Assembly (NCBI GenBank): GCA_007449985.2
Contig: VIIQ02000005.1
Span: forward strand, 310,001 to 374,000
Length of the DNA stretch: 64,000 bases
Origin: Desmodesmus armatus
Taxonomy: Eukaryota > Chlorophyta > Chlorophyceae > Sphaeropleales > Scenedesmaceae
Direction: 5' to 3'
Within the stretch, counting starts at the first letter, position 1. Each line of letters begins with the position of its first letter. This document shows positions 52,106 to 64,000 of the stretch, piece by piece. Below the pieces are notes generated by a model, which did not search any database, was not told the DNA's origin, and saw only the letters and a list, made by a program, of their open reading frames with translations. Position numbers and translations under genes: made by a program.

Positions 52106-55100
52106 CTACGACAGCTCAAAACCTGCACCGCTGCCAATGGCATACAACAACTTCTGCTTGAGCGTCGACTGACGCTTGTAGTTGGGCAGCTTGAGCATGT
52201 TGTAGCATGTGCTGGCTGAAGGCAGGCGGTCCACATCCTTTCCTCCCAGCAATGCCAGCGGAGATGCGCCACAGTCAACCTTGTGTATGGTCAGCGGTGG
52301 CTGCAAATGCTTGAACCCACCAAGGGGTGCCCTGCTGGTGCTGGTGATGAAGCGCAGCAGGGCGCAGCGCTGGTCAGGGGTCCTGTGGAGGCAGAGGCGG
52401 AGGCAAAGCAGAGCGTACATACACAAATGTGGAACAGGAACATGCGCAGCAAAGCGCCAGCTTGGCACATGCACTACATGCCTTGCCAGTATGATGACAG
52501 AATCTGCATCCATGGTGCCACGCCAGCACAGGTCGGCAATTGCGATCACCAAGGACCAGCACACTGTACTGCAATTGGGTATGATGACCACACATGCCTC
52601 TTGTCACTTACATGTCTTGCACAGCCCGCCAGAAGAGCTTCACAGTGTGGGATGACTCGCTGTAGCCATTGCTGTACCGGGCGTACCTGCGCATGCAAAG
52701 GTGGGCATGGTGAGTGGGCAGCTTGGCCACTGCAAGGGCTGCGCTCCTTCACAGCACCTGAGACATAAGCGTGCTACTGCAATTTGTCCAGTGTTACTGC
52801 TGGGCTGCTAGCTTCAGAAACCGCTCAACCCTACATAAAAAGTTACACATAGTTTGACAGCCAAGGCTGCTGTCACTCACATAGCCATGTCGTCAACGTC
52901 CACGCCCGTGTCCAGGCCTCCACTGATTAGCTGGTTCAGCTCACTGGGGCTGAACAGCCGCAACCAGCTGGGCGGCAGGACTGTGGACAGACCGCCTGCA
53001 GCACAGCAGGGCATAAAAGCAGCTCTTGAGGACAGCATCACTGCTGTTTGTGCACACTGTTGCTGGGTGCAGGACCCACTGATGAAGGTGTGTGGCCATC
53101 GAAGTGCAACACAGCTTAGCCTAAGCTGTGGCATGCCACAAACCGGGGCCACCCAACTGGTTTGGCTAGGGGCATTCAACAACGTGACAGCTTCACACTG
53201 CTGCTTTGAGCTGCTGACAAACACCACAGGATGGGGCCTTGTAACTCACTGGCAAACGCAGATGCTGCTCTGCCCAGCCTTGCATTGAGGTGCCAGTCTG
53301 CCAGGAGGTACACGTACAGCAGGCGGTTGCTGGCAGTGACAGGCACTGAGTCACCGTCTGGCAGCAGGTTGTGCTGCACAGTCTGCAGGACAGCAGCACG
53401 GCAAGACGTATGGCATACTGCCCAAGGCCCAGCACAGCAATGCAGAGTCCTTGCAGCCTGGTTTTCTGGCTGGCTGCGACTTCCCACCATGCAGACTGCC
53501 ATGCACTGGCAGACTGGTTGCAGTACACAGTGACGTACGTGCCTCGCATCAAGACGTGCGGGGAGTCTTGCGCAGTGCTTGAACCTATCAACCAACAACT
53601 CACCCCCCCCCCAGGGACATGTGAGTGCACACATGTTGCATAGAGGGCGCCACTGTTTGACATGTGCATATGCTTGTGTCTGTACTCTACAAAGTGACCC
53701 TCAAGCATCTTGCCCGCTACTCGCCCGCCTGTAATTCGCTGTGTGATACATCTGGCACTGGCAACAGTCTGCCCCAGCCACCTGCCACATGGGTGTCACC
53801 CGTTGCCCGACATGTTGCACATGAGCTCTGTGCAGATCATGCGTGATAAGCCTGCATGCGACTACATGTGCTTGTTGCAGCGAGGCTAGTACTGCCAGCT
53901 GGCTGTGGAGACACTTGCCCTACACTGCCTCACCTTGCCCAGCAGCTGCTGTTCTGCTGCAAACGTCAGGCACAGGTGCTCAACCTGTTCAGCAGGGCAG
54001 GTCTTCACTGCCAGCAGGTTGCTGTGCAGCGCGGCATCCAGGCTGGACAGGTCGTCGAGCCCCGGCCGCCCTCCCTGCACCACGCAGCACATGACACCGC
54101 CAAGCGTGGGCGGCAGCAAGAAAAAAAAGATTTGGGGGTCAGGGTGGAGGTCAAAGCGTACGCCGGTTTTGAGTTTGGGATTGGGACTGTATCAAGAGCA
54201 ATGTTCTGCCAGACAGGTGCATTGACGGGCTACAGTGCAGTGAGTGGGTTCCATGGCAGCAAAACCAGACCATGCATGCATGGCCTTAGCCCAGCAGTAG
54301 CAACAGCATGACTGGACAACTGCCAACCACTATGGTGGCAGGACCACAGTGACTTCAAGGTAGTTGTGAACTGTAGCTTGTTTTGTTGTGGATGTGTCTC
54401 ACCTGCAAGCATCTGATGAAGAAGGGCGCAAAGCTGAGGTTGAGCAGGATACCCTCATAGAGAGCCTTGCCCACCATCATGCCTGCACCAACAGGCAGGA
54501 GCAGTAGTGATGTGTGGACATTCCAGCCCATCAGACTACAAACAGACCTGCAGGCACCTGAGTGGACGGCCATGCAGATGTGGCGCCAAGCTGCCAGATT
54601 GCTCAGTGAACGGTTGGGCACATGACGCGCCCGCGTGGCCTTCGCAGTTGAATGCCACCTTCAATGCTTGGCCCCCTGCTGTAGTGTTGTGCATCTGCCT
54701 GACGCAAGACTGGCAGGCGATGCTGATCATTGCCAATCCTATTATCTGCAGCCTCTAGCCGCCCAGCTGTCCAGCAATTAACCCACCCAGGAACTCCAAG
54801 AGAGCCAAGCCCTGTGGGATGGCCTCAGCTGTGGGATTGGGGTACAGCAGCCCGGTGTCCTCAGTGGTGGCAAATAGGCCATACTCTGGTTGTGTGCCTG
54901 CAGCCACGATCTGCTCCAGCAACTCCTTTGCCAGCCCACCATGGTCAATGCCAGCTTCACCAAGGCCCTGAGCATTCACAAAGTTGACCTGGCAAGCAAC
55001 AGCACGGTAGCACAACAGGATTAGATGTGCTGACCTAGGTGCTGATTGGTGCGACTGAACCTGGGGTGCAAAGATTCCACCCCACTTCTGGTATGCACTC

Positions 55101-58100
55101 TGTCATGTCATGCCGTGCCATGCCAAGACCCAAACAGCAGCACAAAGATATGCAGTGCCATGCCAGTGTTTCACAGGCCTGTACGTCAGTGACGATCACA
55201 CAAGGAGAGGTGTCCACGGTGCAGGCAGGCCACCAAGGCGGTGGCTGCTGGCAGGCCAGCCAGGCTGGCGGAGTACTCCTGGGCCTGGCTACCCCTCACA
55301 CCACTCAGGCAGCAAACACAACAGCTGCATGGCCACCCACCATGAGTCGTGCCTTGACGTTAGCGCCCAGTCCTGCCAGTGCCCTGAAGGCATCCTCCAG
55401 CAGGGCATCACGCCGCACAGTCACCTGCAGCGGCCGCGGCCCGCCCTCCACTGGCGCAAGGTTCCAGCGCCCACGCGCCTGCAGGACCCACAGGACAGAC
55501 ACAGGGACAGGGACAGGACGCATGGCGGCGTGTGTGTTCCTGAAATGACTGCAGGAGGGGCGCTTTTGGCATGGTTCATTGGGGGTGCCTGGTCACGTGG
55601 TTGATCTATATGTCACGCATGCTCCACTGCAGTTGACGTCCTACTGGTCTGGCCTTCATGCATCCATCGCGTGCCACTGCACTTCATTGATGCGCATCCA
55701 TCCCATCAACGTGCAACCAACCAGGCTCTGGGCGTGCAGCCATGCTGGTTGGTGAGGCTTGCGGCAGGCCCCCACCTTGTCCTGCTCAATCATCTGCCTG
55801 AAAAGCTCCAGCCTCACACTGAATGGCACACACTGCGGCGCTGCCTTCAGCAGCGACAGCAGGGCGTTGGTGCGCAGGCCGGGTAGATGGGCACCCCGTG
55901 CAGCGGCTGCAGCCGCCGCAGCAGCAGGGCTCTGCTGCAGCCCTCCTGATGAGCTGTTGCCACGAGAGGGCAGTGGCGCTGCCCCTGCTGTGCTTCCCTC
56001 CTCATCCTGCCCTGCCAGGCCTGTGCTGACCAGCAAGGCCTGCACTACTGCAACCGTGGTTGCCAGCGCACCTCCGTCCTGCTGCTGCTGGGCTGCCAGG
56101 CGTGCCATGAGGTTGTTGTAGGGCTCTGTCCACAGCTGGGGCTGGCAGAAGGGCTTGCGTGAGTCCTTGTCGTAGTTGGCCTTGAGGCAGGAGGGCGCAT
56201 ACTCCCTCAAAAGACCCTGCGGCAGGCAGACAGCGCAAGTCCCAGCACAGGGTTGGTGCTCCCAACCAGCCCTAACATCAGGTGTGCTGACTGCAACGCT
56301 GCTCTACAGCACAGCCCCAAATGCATGCAGCGCAGTAGCAACCACCCATGCATGCATGAAGGAGCTGGTCACTAGCACAGCCCCCTGAGTGTGTTGACTG
56401 TTCCCTCCATCATTTAGCCGGGTTTGGGCTGACCATACAGTCCCTGTACCGCCTGCGCTCACCATACCATGCGCCAGAGTGGCAGGCGCCACCTGTGCTG
56501 ACAGTTCAGCGGTGTGCTGCTGCTTGAGGTGTTGCCCAGGCTGTTGCTGATGCGTGCCTGCCGCCTCTGGGAAGGCTGTGTGGAAGACGAGGCTGTTGAG
56601 TGTTGAGGCAATGGCCCTGCTGGTACCCAGAGTGAAGGGCGCCTGGCGCTGGTGCAGGTCACCATCATCAAGCACCACCAGTAGCTGGGCAAGGCTCCTG
56701 CAGCGCCACACAGGCAGCAGCCACAATCGTGATCAGTCACACAGTGCAGCATGGCGGGCATGTGTTTGCAGCCACCAGCGCGCTGTGCAGTGCAGTGCGC
56801 ATGGTCTCTAGCTGTACCACCAGCACATTAGGCAGCTGCCATATCAGCTTGAAAGCGTGCATTTTGCCTCTAGCTGCCTTGGCCTCACAACCATCTGGCA
56901 GGGTGGTGCGTGCACTGCGCTGAACACATAGCCTTAATGTGTGTATGTTGCCAGTGGCAGACATGTGTGGCGCACCTGCAGAACAGGCCCATAACCAGCG
57001 TGACTGCTGGTGCCAGACCCTCCGGCCCCCTCGACACGGCTGCAGGCAGCAAAAAAACTCAGCTCAGAGGGTTTGTTAACACATGGCAACCAGCTTGTGC
57101 ATGTGTGCTGACACATGACCACGCACAGATGCATGCCGTGTGCGTGCTGCTACTGGGACTTGAACTGACACCCCCTTGCATGCTGTGACTGGGTGCGTAC
57201 CAAGTAGATATAAGCCCAGGCGGCTGCCGGCAGTGCACACATGTACACAGTAAGCACTGCATGCTACCCAGCCTGCCTGCCTACCCACCTGCGATGTCAA
57301 GCCCCCTGCTGGCCTGCAAGGGAGCTTCCAGTGGCAGCCCTGCTGTGCGCGCCAGCCAGTCCCACAGAGATGGCAACACCTTGGGGGCAAAGGCCAGCAC
57401 ATTCAGCACGTTGCTGCTGAGACCCTGGCTGCCAGAGGTAGACTTCTTAGGTGCGTCCTGCAGCAGGTGGCAGCAGTAGCCAGCCCACACCACCATGCCC
57501 TGCTGGCTGTGCTGCTGCAGGGTTTGCAGGAGAGGCAGCAGGTGCTGCTGTGTGCCAAGCATCCAGCAGCCATCCAGCAGGACATCAGAGACAGGTCTGA
57601 TGTCCTCCTGGAGCTGCGGACCACACTGCCGCCCACTGGGTGCTGCTGCAGGCCGCCTAGCCGCCAGCAGGAGCTGCACAGCTGCATCAACGTACGCTGC
57701 AGCGACATGCCCGTCGCCCAGGCTTCTGCTGTGCGCTTGCTGCTGCTGCTGTTGGCTGCTGCCTGGCGTACAGCCCGTCAGCAACTGCGCCAAGTTAGCG
57801 AGGCAGTGAGCAGCAGGCTGTGCCGCTAGGGCTCCTGAGCTGCACAGCCGCACCACAGCAGGCAGCAGCTGGTCGCACATGATTGACGGGTCCAATAGAC
57901 GCGCCTGCAGACCAAGGTGAAACACAGACAGACATCAGATACGCAGGTTGCAAACAGCCCGTTCAATGCTACAGGTGCTGCATGCGCATCCCTTGCCAAC
58001 AGACAATATGCCGGCCGACTGCACTTAGCACAGTGCACATACGTGCCTCACCTTAGTGGATGCTGGTAGGCTTGAAGCCAGGCCGGGAGCCGTCAAGAGC

Positions 58101-58503
58101 AGCTGCACAACGCAGTCAACAAAATTTTGCTGCTGCTGAGGTGTAGCTGCATGCTGCCGGTCTTTGTGCTGCCCAGTGCTCTCCAGCAGCGTCAGCACTA
58201 CACCCACCAGGCGCTGGACAGCTGCATGTGCACAGGCAGGAGACAGCAGACAGCTCAGAGCATGTCAAACCTCGCTCCAGGCCAGCTCTGCCCCCTCACG
58301 GCACAGCACAGCACAGTGCGGTATAGTTGGAGACTGCACCACAGCAAGGTATGTCAAAAACATCCCCACCATGCAACAGTACCGCCACACATAAGGGGCA
58401 GTCCATGCTGCTCAGGCTGCAGGAGGCTTCAAGTCACGAACACTTCGGATCTTCATCGCCATGTACACACCTGTGGCTGTCATAGCTGCACCAGCTGATG
58501 GAC

Positions 58504-58538
<35 letters not shown>

Positions 58539-59580
58539 GACAGCCGCAAGTGAACACACCTCCTGGCAGCCAGCAGCAGCGGCATGGGCTGAGCTGTAAG
58601 GCTGTCCAGGAGGGCTGCTGCTGTTGCTGCTGCTGCTGGCACTTGATCCTCAGAGAAGCTGCCGGCAGCAGCTGCTGCCTGACCGCCGCAGCTGCCATGG
58701 TTCCCTGGCGTGCTGTGGTTGCTGGTGCTTGCTGCAGGCAGACCCCAGGCAGAGGGGCTGGCCAACAGCTCCAACAGCCGTGCGGATGCAGCATCCAGCA
58801 CCACATCTGACAAGCTGTTGGCGGCAACTGCCAGGCAGCACAACTGGCACAGCTGCACAGCCTGCACCAGCCAAGACAGGCGCACCTGCATAGCATGAGC
58901 AGCGGCACAGCAGCAGCCTTGGAGGGTGTGGTTGGGCTGCCCTAATACCCTTTGATGGCGCCTAAGAATGATTGATTGGATCTCGGGACGCCCAACACTG
59001 CCGCGTCATGGTTTGCTCGCTCTTGCCCCGCCCACCTGAGAATCTGCATCAAATGCTGCTGCGGTGTACCTGTCCTGCCCCTGACCGCTGCTCATGCTGC
59101 GCAGGACAAGCGCAATCGTCCCCTTGATGCAGCTGTGTATCAGTGACAAGGGCTGCCCAGTGGCCAGCATGCGGCTGCTGCGGCTGGATCCCAGAGGCAG
59201 GGTGGCCTGCAGCGCCAGCCGGACAGCCTGTGATAGCTCAGAGCCTTGCAGCAATGTGTCGGGCTGACCTGCTGCAGCTGCGTAAGCGGATTGCCACTGC
59301 TGTAACAGGTCAGTGGTCAACCCATCACGAGCCACCTGACTGCGCCATGCAGCCTGTATGACTGTGGCTGCCTTCTGCTGTTGCTTGGTGAGTGTGCGAG
59401 CTGCACGCTCTGCCCTGGCTTTGTTGAGTACCTCCTCCCTGCAGCAGCAGAAGGTGTTCAAGGCACTTGATCAGCTGCATGGGTGCACAGCTACCGTATC
59501 AGGCCTTGCTGGGCTTACCTTGTGGACTCCTTCTTACTGGACCCACCGAGTGCCACCCAACCCTTGCTGGAGGTGTGCAT
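52106..59580 (-). CDS. UPL7: HECT E3 ubiquitin ligase, UBE3B/UPL7 type
   Basis: Sixteen exons join in phase to 1,188 residues (Arabidopsis UPL7 has about 1,158): 59580-59519, 59438-59036, 58885-58471, 58221-58052, 57904-57289, 57039-56976, 56697-56463, 56216-55776, 55478-55341, 54988-54787, 54482-54403, 54074-53934, 53382-53250, 52995-52881, 52686-52612 and 52382-52106. An IQ motif ([19 protein letters not shown]) lies near residues 40-58. A long helical, Ala/Gln-rich middle contains family blocks such as [17 protein letters not shown] and [20 protein letters not shown]. The HECT domain begins near 815: [51 protein letters not shown], then catalytic C1156 in [19 protein letters not shown] and the typical end GSGAGFELS. 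It is a ubiquitin-transferring E3; animal UBE3B binds calmodulin through its IQ motif and is tied to mitochondrial stress. The short exon 57039-56976 rests mainly on phase. Confidence 0.93.
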
Positions 59581-60357
59581 GTCTTAGCACAGCTCAGCAG
59601 TTTCGACTAATGCGTGCTTCACATGAGCTATTTGCATGGTGCGGCAGAAGGTACTTGGTTGTCGTGTGCAGAGCAGCAAATGATCTGTTCCTGCTCAGCA
59701 GTGCTGAGTGATCTGTTCTGACTACTGGCTGATCACATTGGGGCAGTGATACGAGTTTGATGATGATGAAACCACTGGACGTAGATCTCATCAAAAGGCG
59801 ATGGATGTTTCGAGCCACGAGCCACAAACAGCATCCTGATCACATGGTCCCTGCATGCAGTTTGACCTGGAGCGACAGACACGCATATGCATTTGCCTGG
59901 TGTGATTGGCTGAGAGTTTGAATGTGTCAAACTTTGGTTCAAGTATTGGTGTCTAGTTATTAGTTGTTCAGCATCAGTCCCACTGCATGCCATGTCAGGG
60001 CTCTGGACAGCCGTCAGGAACAACTCCTCTGCGCAAACGATTCTGGAGCTGCCAAATCCCTGCATTGGACATGATTCATGTGGCATAGACGATCCCAGAT
60101 GTTTCCATCGAACAAAATTCACACCAAGTATAGCTGTTGTGAGGGAAACTACCCGCTCCTGACAGAGGAATGCCGCAGGGCATCACACTCCAAAGGTGCC
60201 TCTGCTGACTGATGCCGCAGCGCCTTTTCAGGCAGGGCTGATGCTAACCAAGCATGGACGCATGTCAAAGCACCAAAAATGTTCTGCAACCTTCTGCGAA
60301 ACCACTGCACCTGCGCCTGCCACTACAACTGCAGTACCCATAATACCATTCCCTACT
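59581..60357. other. Spacer between UPL7-type gene and four-helix copy B
   Basis: This is the upstream region of the UPL7-type gene and the 3' region of copy B. A minus-strand open frame of 129 codons (60122-59733) has no motif or sensible composition and is not called. Nothing else is supported. Confidence 0.5.
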
Positions 60358-61793
60358 CTACTTCTTTGGGGCCTGGGGTGCCTCAACATCAGCTGCTGGT
60401 GCCTGGGGCTTCTTGTCCTCCACCTCGAAGTCAAGTGCGAAGCCGATGTAGATGAGGTTGAACATGACCGTGAGGATCTACGGCAGCAATGAAGCACCAG
60501 GCGTCATGGCAGGGGTGAGCTATTGATGCTGGAGGAATGCGTTGCTGGCAGACAGGCATGCTTGCGGACAGCGAATTGGGTGATGCAGGCATGAACGCAT
60601 GGCAAACAGAAATCACCATCAAGACATGGGGCTCGTCACGCAATCGCAGATAATGGCGCCCTGGGGCTGCAAGCGCAACTCACCCAGCCAGCACATGTTG
60701 CCGCTGCAGACATGTAGAACTTCCTCGCCACGCCATTCCAGTCTGCGAACATCTTCTTCTGGTCCCAGAACAGCCACAGCTGATAGATGTCCGTGTTGAG
60801 GGCAATCTGCAATGGGACAGGTTGAAACGATTTGTTGCGGCAGATGAGGTTTTCTTGTGGATGCTGATGGGTAGGGCGCCCAGGCCAAGGAGCCCCCCTG
60901 ATCGATCATGGTGGGCTGCGCAGCATGCAGGGTATGTTTTGGCAAGGTTTTGGCCAGGGCCGAAGTCTGTGGTACAACGGCTCACCATGATAAGGACGCT
61001 TGCGATGACCAGGTACTGGGAGACGGCGAATCTGGCCTTCATGATGCGCCCGGGCAGCAGGGTGGATGCCAGACCATATGCCATGACAAAGAACTGGAAG
61101 AAGAGTGTCCACCACTCCCAGGCGCGCGCACGTGAGCAGACTGCCACGTTGGTGCCGGCCGCTGGCACACCCATTACGGCATACACAAATTGGGCAAAGG
61201 GGCCTGTTGCCACGGCAAGGCCTGTCCTTGTCGCCTCTGTGTCACTGCATGCCATCCTGCATGTTGCAAACATCAAGTAAGTAGTAAGAGTTTTGTCAGC
61301 CCAGCATGTTTGCCAGCACAAGTCGCCGTTGGCTTAGACACAAACCAGCCAAGGCGATGGCAATCGCTGTCGGACAGCAGCCTGCAACATGGGTGTGCTG
61401 GCAAGGAGAGCCACAGCCCGCTGAAGCATGCGCACCAGTTGAGAGCCGAGATGCCTCCCAAGGCAATCACCCATGATACCAGAGCCTGCAGAAACACGAC
61501 AGTTGGTCAGTCTGCAGGCACAAGCGGAACATGACGGTGGCCAGCAGGGGTGCTGTGTACAGGCAGACACTTGTCCTGCTTTGATATGGACTGTAAGTCA
61601 ATCCCAGCTCTGGTAAGGGTGCTGCAGTGAGTCATGCTGCCCGTGATTGTCTGTGACACGCTTTTATGTGTTTTTTGTAGAGACCTGGTGTTCTCACGTT
61701 GGCAGAAGCCTGCCCCAGGCACTAGCAGCTGCACTCCTCTGCACTCACCAGGACCAGGAGCGTGAAGGAGCCCCAGCGAAGCTTCTCCTGCAT
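60358..61793 (-). CDS. Four-helix membrane protein, copy B (paralogue of copy A)
   Basis: Exons 61793-61749, 61485-61436, 61256-60986, 60806-60684 and 60477-60358 give 202 residues. The layout follows copy A: MQEKLRWGSFTLLVLALVSW begins helix 1, ALGGISALNW ends it, and a loop with two cysteines (MACSDTEAT and VAVCSRAR) leads to WEWWTLFFQFFVMAYGLAST, then VSQYLVIASVLIM, the shared block ALNTDIYQLWLFWDQKKMF, and MSAAATCAGWVLTVMFNLIY with GFALDFEVEDKK. The tail is Pro/Ala-rich and ends APKK. Copy B has an extra intron after LLVL, lacks copy A's intron in WEW|W, and has a longer first loop (TGPFAQFVYAVMGVPAAGTN) that is itself partly hydrophobic. The strong conservation of the helix 2 to 4 region suggests both copies are functional. 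No known family is recognised. Confidence 0.88.
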
Positions 61794-62692
61794 CTTGTAG
61801 CCTGTAACACGGTGAACTGTGTTGTTCACTGACAGCGCATGGTCGGTCTGCTGCTTGACAAGCTCGACAGCTGCAGCAAGCTCGAGTGCTGATGCTGGCA
61901 GGCACACATGCAAGCACTGGCTGATGGTGACGGTATCATCCTAGGATCACGATGTCACCTTTCAGTCTTCGACAGCAAGCAAGCAGCAAGCAACAGCTGG
62001 CGGGAACTGTTTGGACAGAACGCTTTGCAGGCAAAGTCTGACAAATCTACCTTATCGTTGACGACTGCAGTCACAAACAACGGTGGATGAACCTGTTAGC
62101 CCTCCTCCATATGTTACTGGTCAACATGACAAGCGTTGACCAAGTGTGGGCGGAAGACCAAGCACCAAAGGCGCCCTAAAGTTGCACCGTTCATTCTCCA
62201 CAGTATGTTATGAACGGTGGTGGCCTCGCCACTCCCCTTTTGCAGTGGGCTGGAAATGTAGCACACCAGACATGCCCGCCCCCTCCCTTGTCCAAATCGT
62301 GGTCTAAATGGGCACACACAATTAAAAGAAGGTTTGTCTGCTCCTGCAGGTCTTGCTTAATGGCAGCAAAGCTGCAGGTATTTGATGAAACAGTGTGACA
62401 AACGTGTTTGAATAATCCTGGGGTTGCGACGATCTCAGCTGCGCTGGGCCAAACCACACACTGGGTGTGGACGCCGCATCGAATGTCGTTGCATGTGGTC
62501 ACTGGAATCCTCTGGCACAAAGCAAGTTTGCCACTGCCAAGGGGGCCACCTTGCTTCGAGTGCCAATGCTCTCCCAGAGAGTCTCGGTACGAGCACTGCC
62601 CACACGGGGCCAGACAGAAAACCACCAGACCGATACCAACTGACAATCAATGATGCAGGGAGGTTACAGTTGCACATGCACCGAGATGGCAC
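61794..62692. other. Spacer between copy B and TIM21
   Basis: This is the upstream region of copy B and the 3' region of TIM21. An acceptor-like CAG lies 8 bases before the copy B start codon, so a 5' UTR intron is possible. No gene is supported. Confidence 0.5.
62664..62668 (-). terminator. TGTAA poly(A) signal of TIM21
   Basis: TGTAA on the minus strand, 25 bases past the TIM21 stop codon. The motif and position fit green-algal 3' ends, although the UTR would be short. Confidence 0.4.
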
Positions 62693-63816
62693 TCAGGCTA
62701 CCGGCACCAGCTTGGGTGCTACGATGTTCAGTCGCTGCACAGGCGACTGGCCACTCTTGACGTCCACAATGAGGTACATGTAGTCCCAGCTGCCACTGCT
62801 GTCCTTGAACATGTCCGCATTCACAATCGCGATGCCTCCTGGACCCCGCATGTTGAACTGCAACTGCAGGACACATGGTGACAAACACGCGCACACATGC
62901 GCACGGCAGACAAGGGTCAACAGGTGGTCCCATGCTGTGAATGATGCCCTGCTGCTCAGCAAGCTTGTTGCACGCTGCTGGACCAGCTTTGCGTCGCACA
63001 CCACCAGCACGCAGTCGGACATGGCACCCAGGCTGGCATCAATGACAGGACTGGCACAGACAGCGACTCACCCGCACATGCTCCACACCACTGCTGTCCT
63101 TGTATATCTGGTGTGGGATCTGCTGCCTCTGCACACGGCTGTGGGACTCCTGGCCATACCCTGCGCCACACCACACAAAATGTCATTAAGGTATGCTGCT
63201 TGTGCTCTGCTGCACCACACAGGCATTGGGCGGACAACCAGTCACCAAGCTGCTGTGCTGGTGCTGTGCATTGTGCAAGACAGCTGGCAGCTCCAGCGCT
63301 GTTGCACAAATGCATGGCTGCTGTGGCATGATTGCTGTCTGCAACACTCACCCACGATGTCGTTGCCTAGGCGCACTGTGATGCGCGGGTCCTGCTTCAG
63401 CTTCTGCAGTGTGCTGTTGAAGCAGGTCTGATACGTGGGCTCCAGGATGAAGTTTGTCACAAAGTTGTACACAAAGAAACCCAGCACCTGGCGCATGCCG
63501 CACCAGTCACATAACCCAGCGCAGCAAACAACGTGTCAGCACCGCACACATGACTACCTTGACATATGGGTGGCCCTCTTTTTACTTGAGGCAGCTGCTT
63601 GTCATGGCTCGAGTCAGCAGCACATCTGAAGCATGGTGGGCAGCCTGCAGTATCCCCTGCAGCTGCATCAAACCCCTCAGGGTGGCAACTCACCGTGAAG
63701 GCTGCAATGATGACAGCCATGTAAGATGTCCCCTCCACAATTGTGACAGGCCTCTGCGGTATCTGATCAGTAATGGCATTGATCTTCTCCTCCGTCAACT
63801 CCAAGGAGTCAAATGA
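62693..63816 (-). CDS. TIM21: TIM21, inner-membrane subunit of the TIM23 translocase (5' end unresolved)
   Basis: Exons 63816-63694, 63487-63352, 63160-63072 and 62863-62693 give 172 residues in phase. They contain IPQRPVTIVEGTSYMAVII leading into one membrane helix (FTVLGFFVYNFVTNFIL), then the intermembrane-space domain: FNSTLQKLKQDPRITVRLGN, IVGYGQESHSRVQRQQIP, YKDSSGVEHVRLQFNMRGPG, MFKDSSGSWDYMYLIVDV. Plant TIM21 has the same blocks (VEGASY, RVRIGxPIKGYGQE, RGPxG, FKD, YLIV). The protein links the TOM and TIM23 complexes and the respiratory chain. The mitochondrial presequence must lie upstream. An ATG at 63970 or 63977 followed by possible donors is present before the window ends, but no choice is secure, so the gene is given as partial. 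Confidence 0.85.
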
Positions 63817-64000
63817 CTGCACACAGGAAGACAAGCTGAATGGTAATCAAAATCATCATGTCATGAGGACACTGAATTCCAACTCACTGTAGGCAGGCAA
63901 ATGTGCAACGCCCAGGCCTGCTGGTGTGTAGTACTGCAGGTCCACGCAACGTTGGGGCGGCAGGCTTGACATGAATCATGATGCTGCAGCTAGTTCACCC
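63817..64000. other. Probable 5' part of TIM21, not resolved
   Basis: On the minus strand one possible first exon runs from an ATG at about 63977 to a GTACTA donor and reads MIHVKPAAPTLRGPA, which would join exon 63816 in phase. A GTGAGT donor further on gives other readings, one of which hits a stop. The real start may be outside the window. Confidence 0.3.

Noticed and set aside
59733..60122. Minus-strand frame of 129 codons starting MNFVRWKHLG
   Set aside because: No motif, no splice continuation, irregular composition, and it sits in the spacer upstream of the UPL7-type gene.

Overview
This window looks like nuclear DNA of a green alga, probably a chlorophycean of the Chlamydomonas/Scenedesmus kind. 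The evidence is as follows. Genes are broken into short exons by many GT-AG introns of about 75 to 700 bases. TGTAA poly(A) signals lie behind several genes. One product has a plastid transit peptide, and COX5C is of the plant/algal type. A Kintoun-type dynein assembly factor points to a lineage with flagella. GC content looks to be in the middle to upper fifties (judged by eye, not computed). The species cannot be named from this.

Seventeen protein genes can be assembled, nearly all by joining exons whose phases agree from end to end. Left third: a very unusual SPRY-PCMT-pseudokinase-HECT protein (+, 5' end outside the window), a GPI-anchored fasciclin protein (-), a Tip60/Esa1-type MYST histone acetyltransferase (-), arginyl-tRNA synthetase (+) and a GTPBP1-type GTPase (+). 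Middle third: a MINA53-like ribosomal oxygenase (-), a PIH/CS dynein assembly factor (+), COX5C (-), an IQ-BAG co-chaperone (-), a small plastid-targeted membrane protein (-), a UBAC2-like rhomboid/UBA protein (+) and a mitochondrial uL30 (-). Right third: RPB5 (+), a four-helix membrane protein (+), a UBE3B/UPL7-type HECT ligase (-), a paralogue of the four-helix protein (-) and TIM21 (-, 5' end unresolved).

Most genes are ordinary housekeeping genes and do not form one pathway. Loose themes are ubiquitin and protein quality control (two HECT ligases, a UBA-rhomboid protein, a BAG co-chaperone, a protein-repair methyltransferase domain) and mitochondria (COX5C, uL30m, TIM21). Divergent pairs with short shared upstream regions are MYST/ArgRS, oxygenase/PIH, plastid protein/UBAC2 and uL30m/RPB5. 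The remaining gaps are convergent 3' regions or tandem spacers in which no gene could be supported.

The strongest candidates for something new are the PCMT-HECT fusion with two apparently decayed enzymatic domains, an intronic fold-back of about 130 bases in the ArgRS gene that looks like a microRNA precursor or a small fold-back element, the inverted pair of unrecognised four-helix membrane proteins flanking the UBE3B gene, and introns that carry a G-run near the donor and a C-run near the acceptor.
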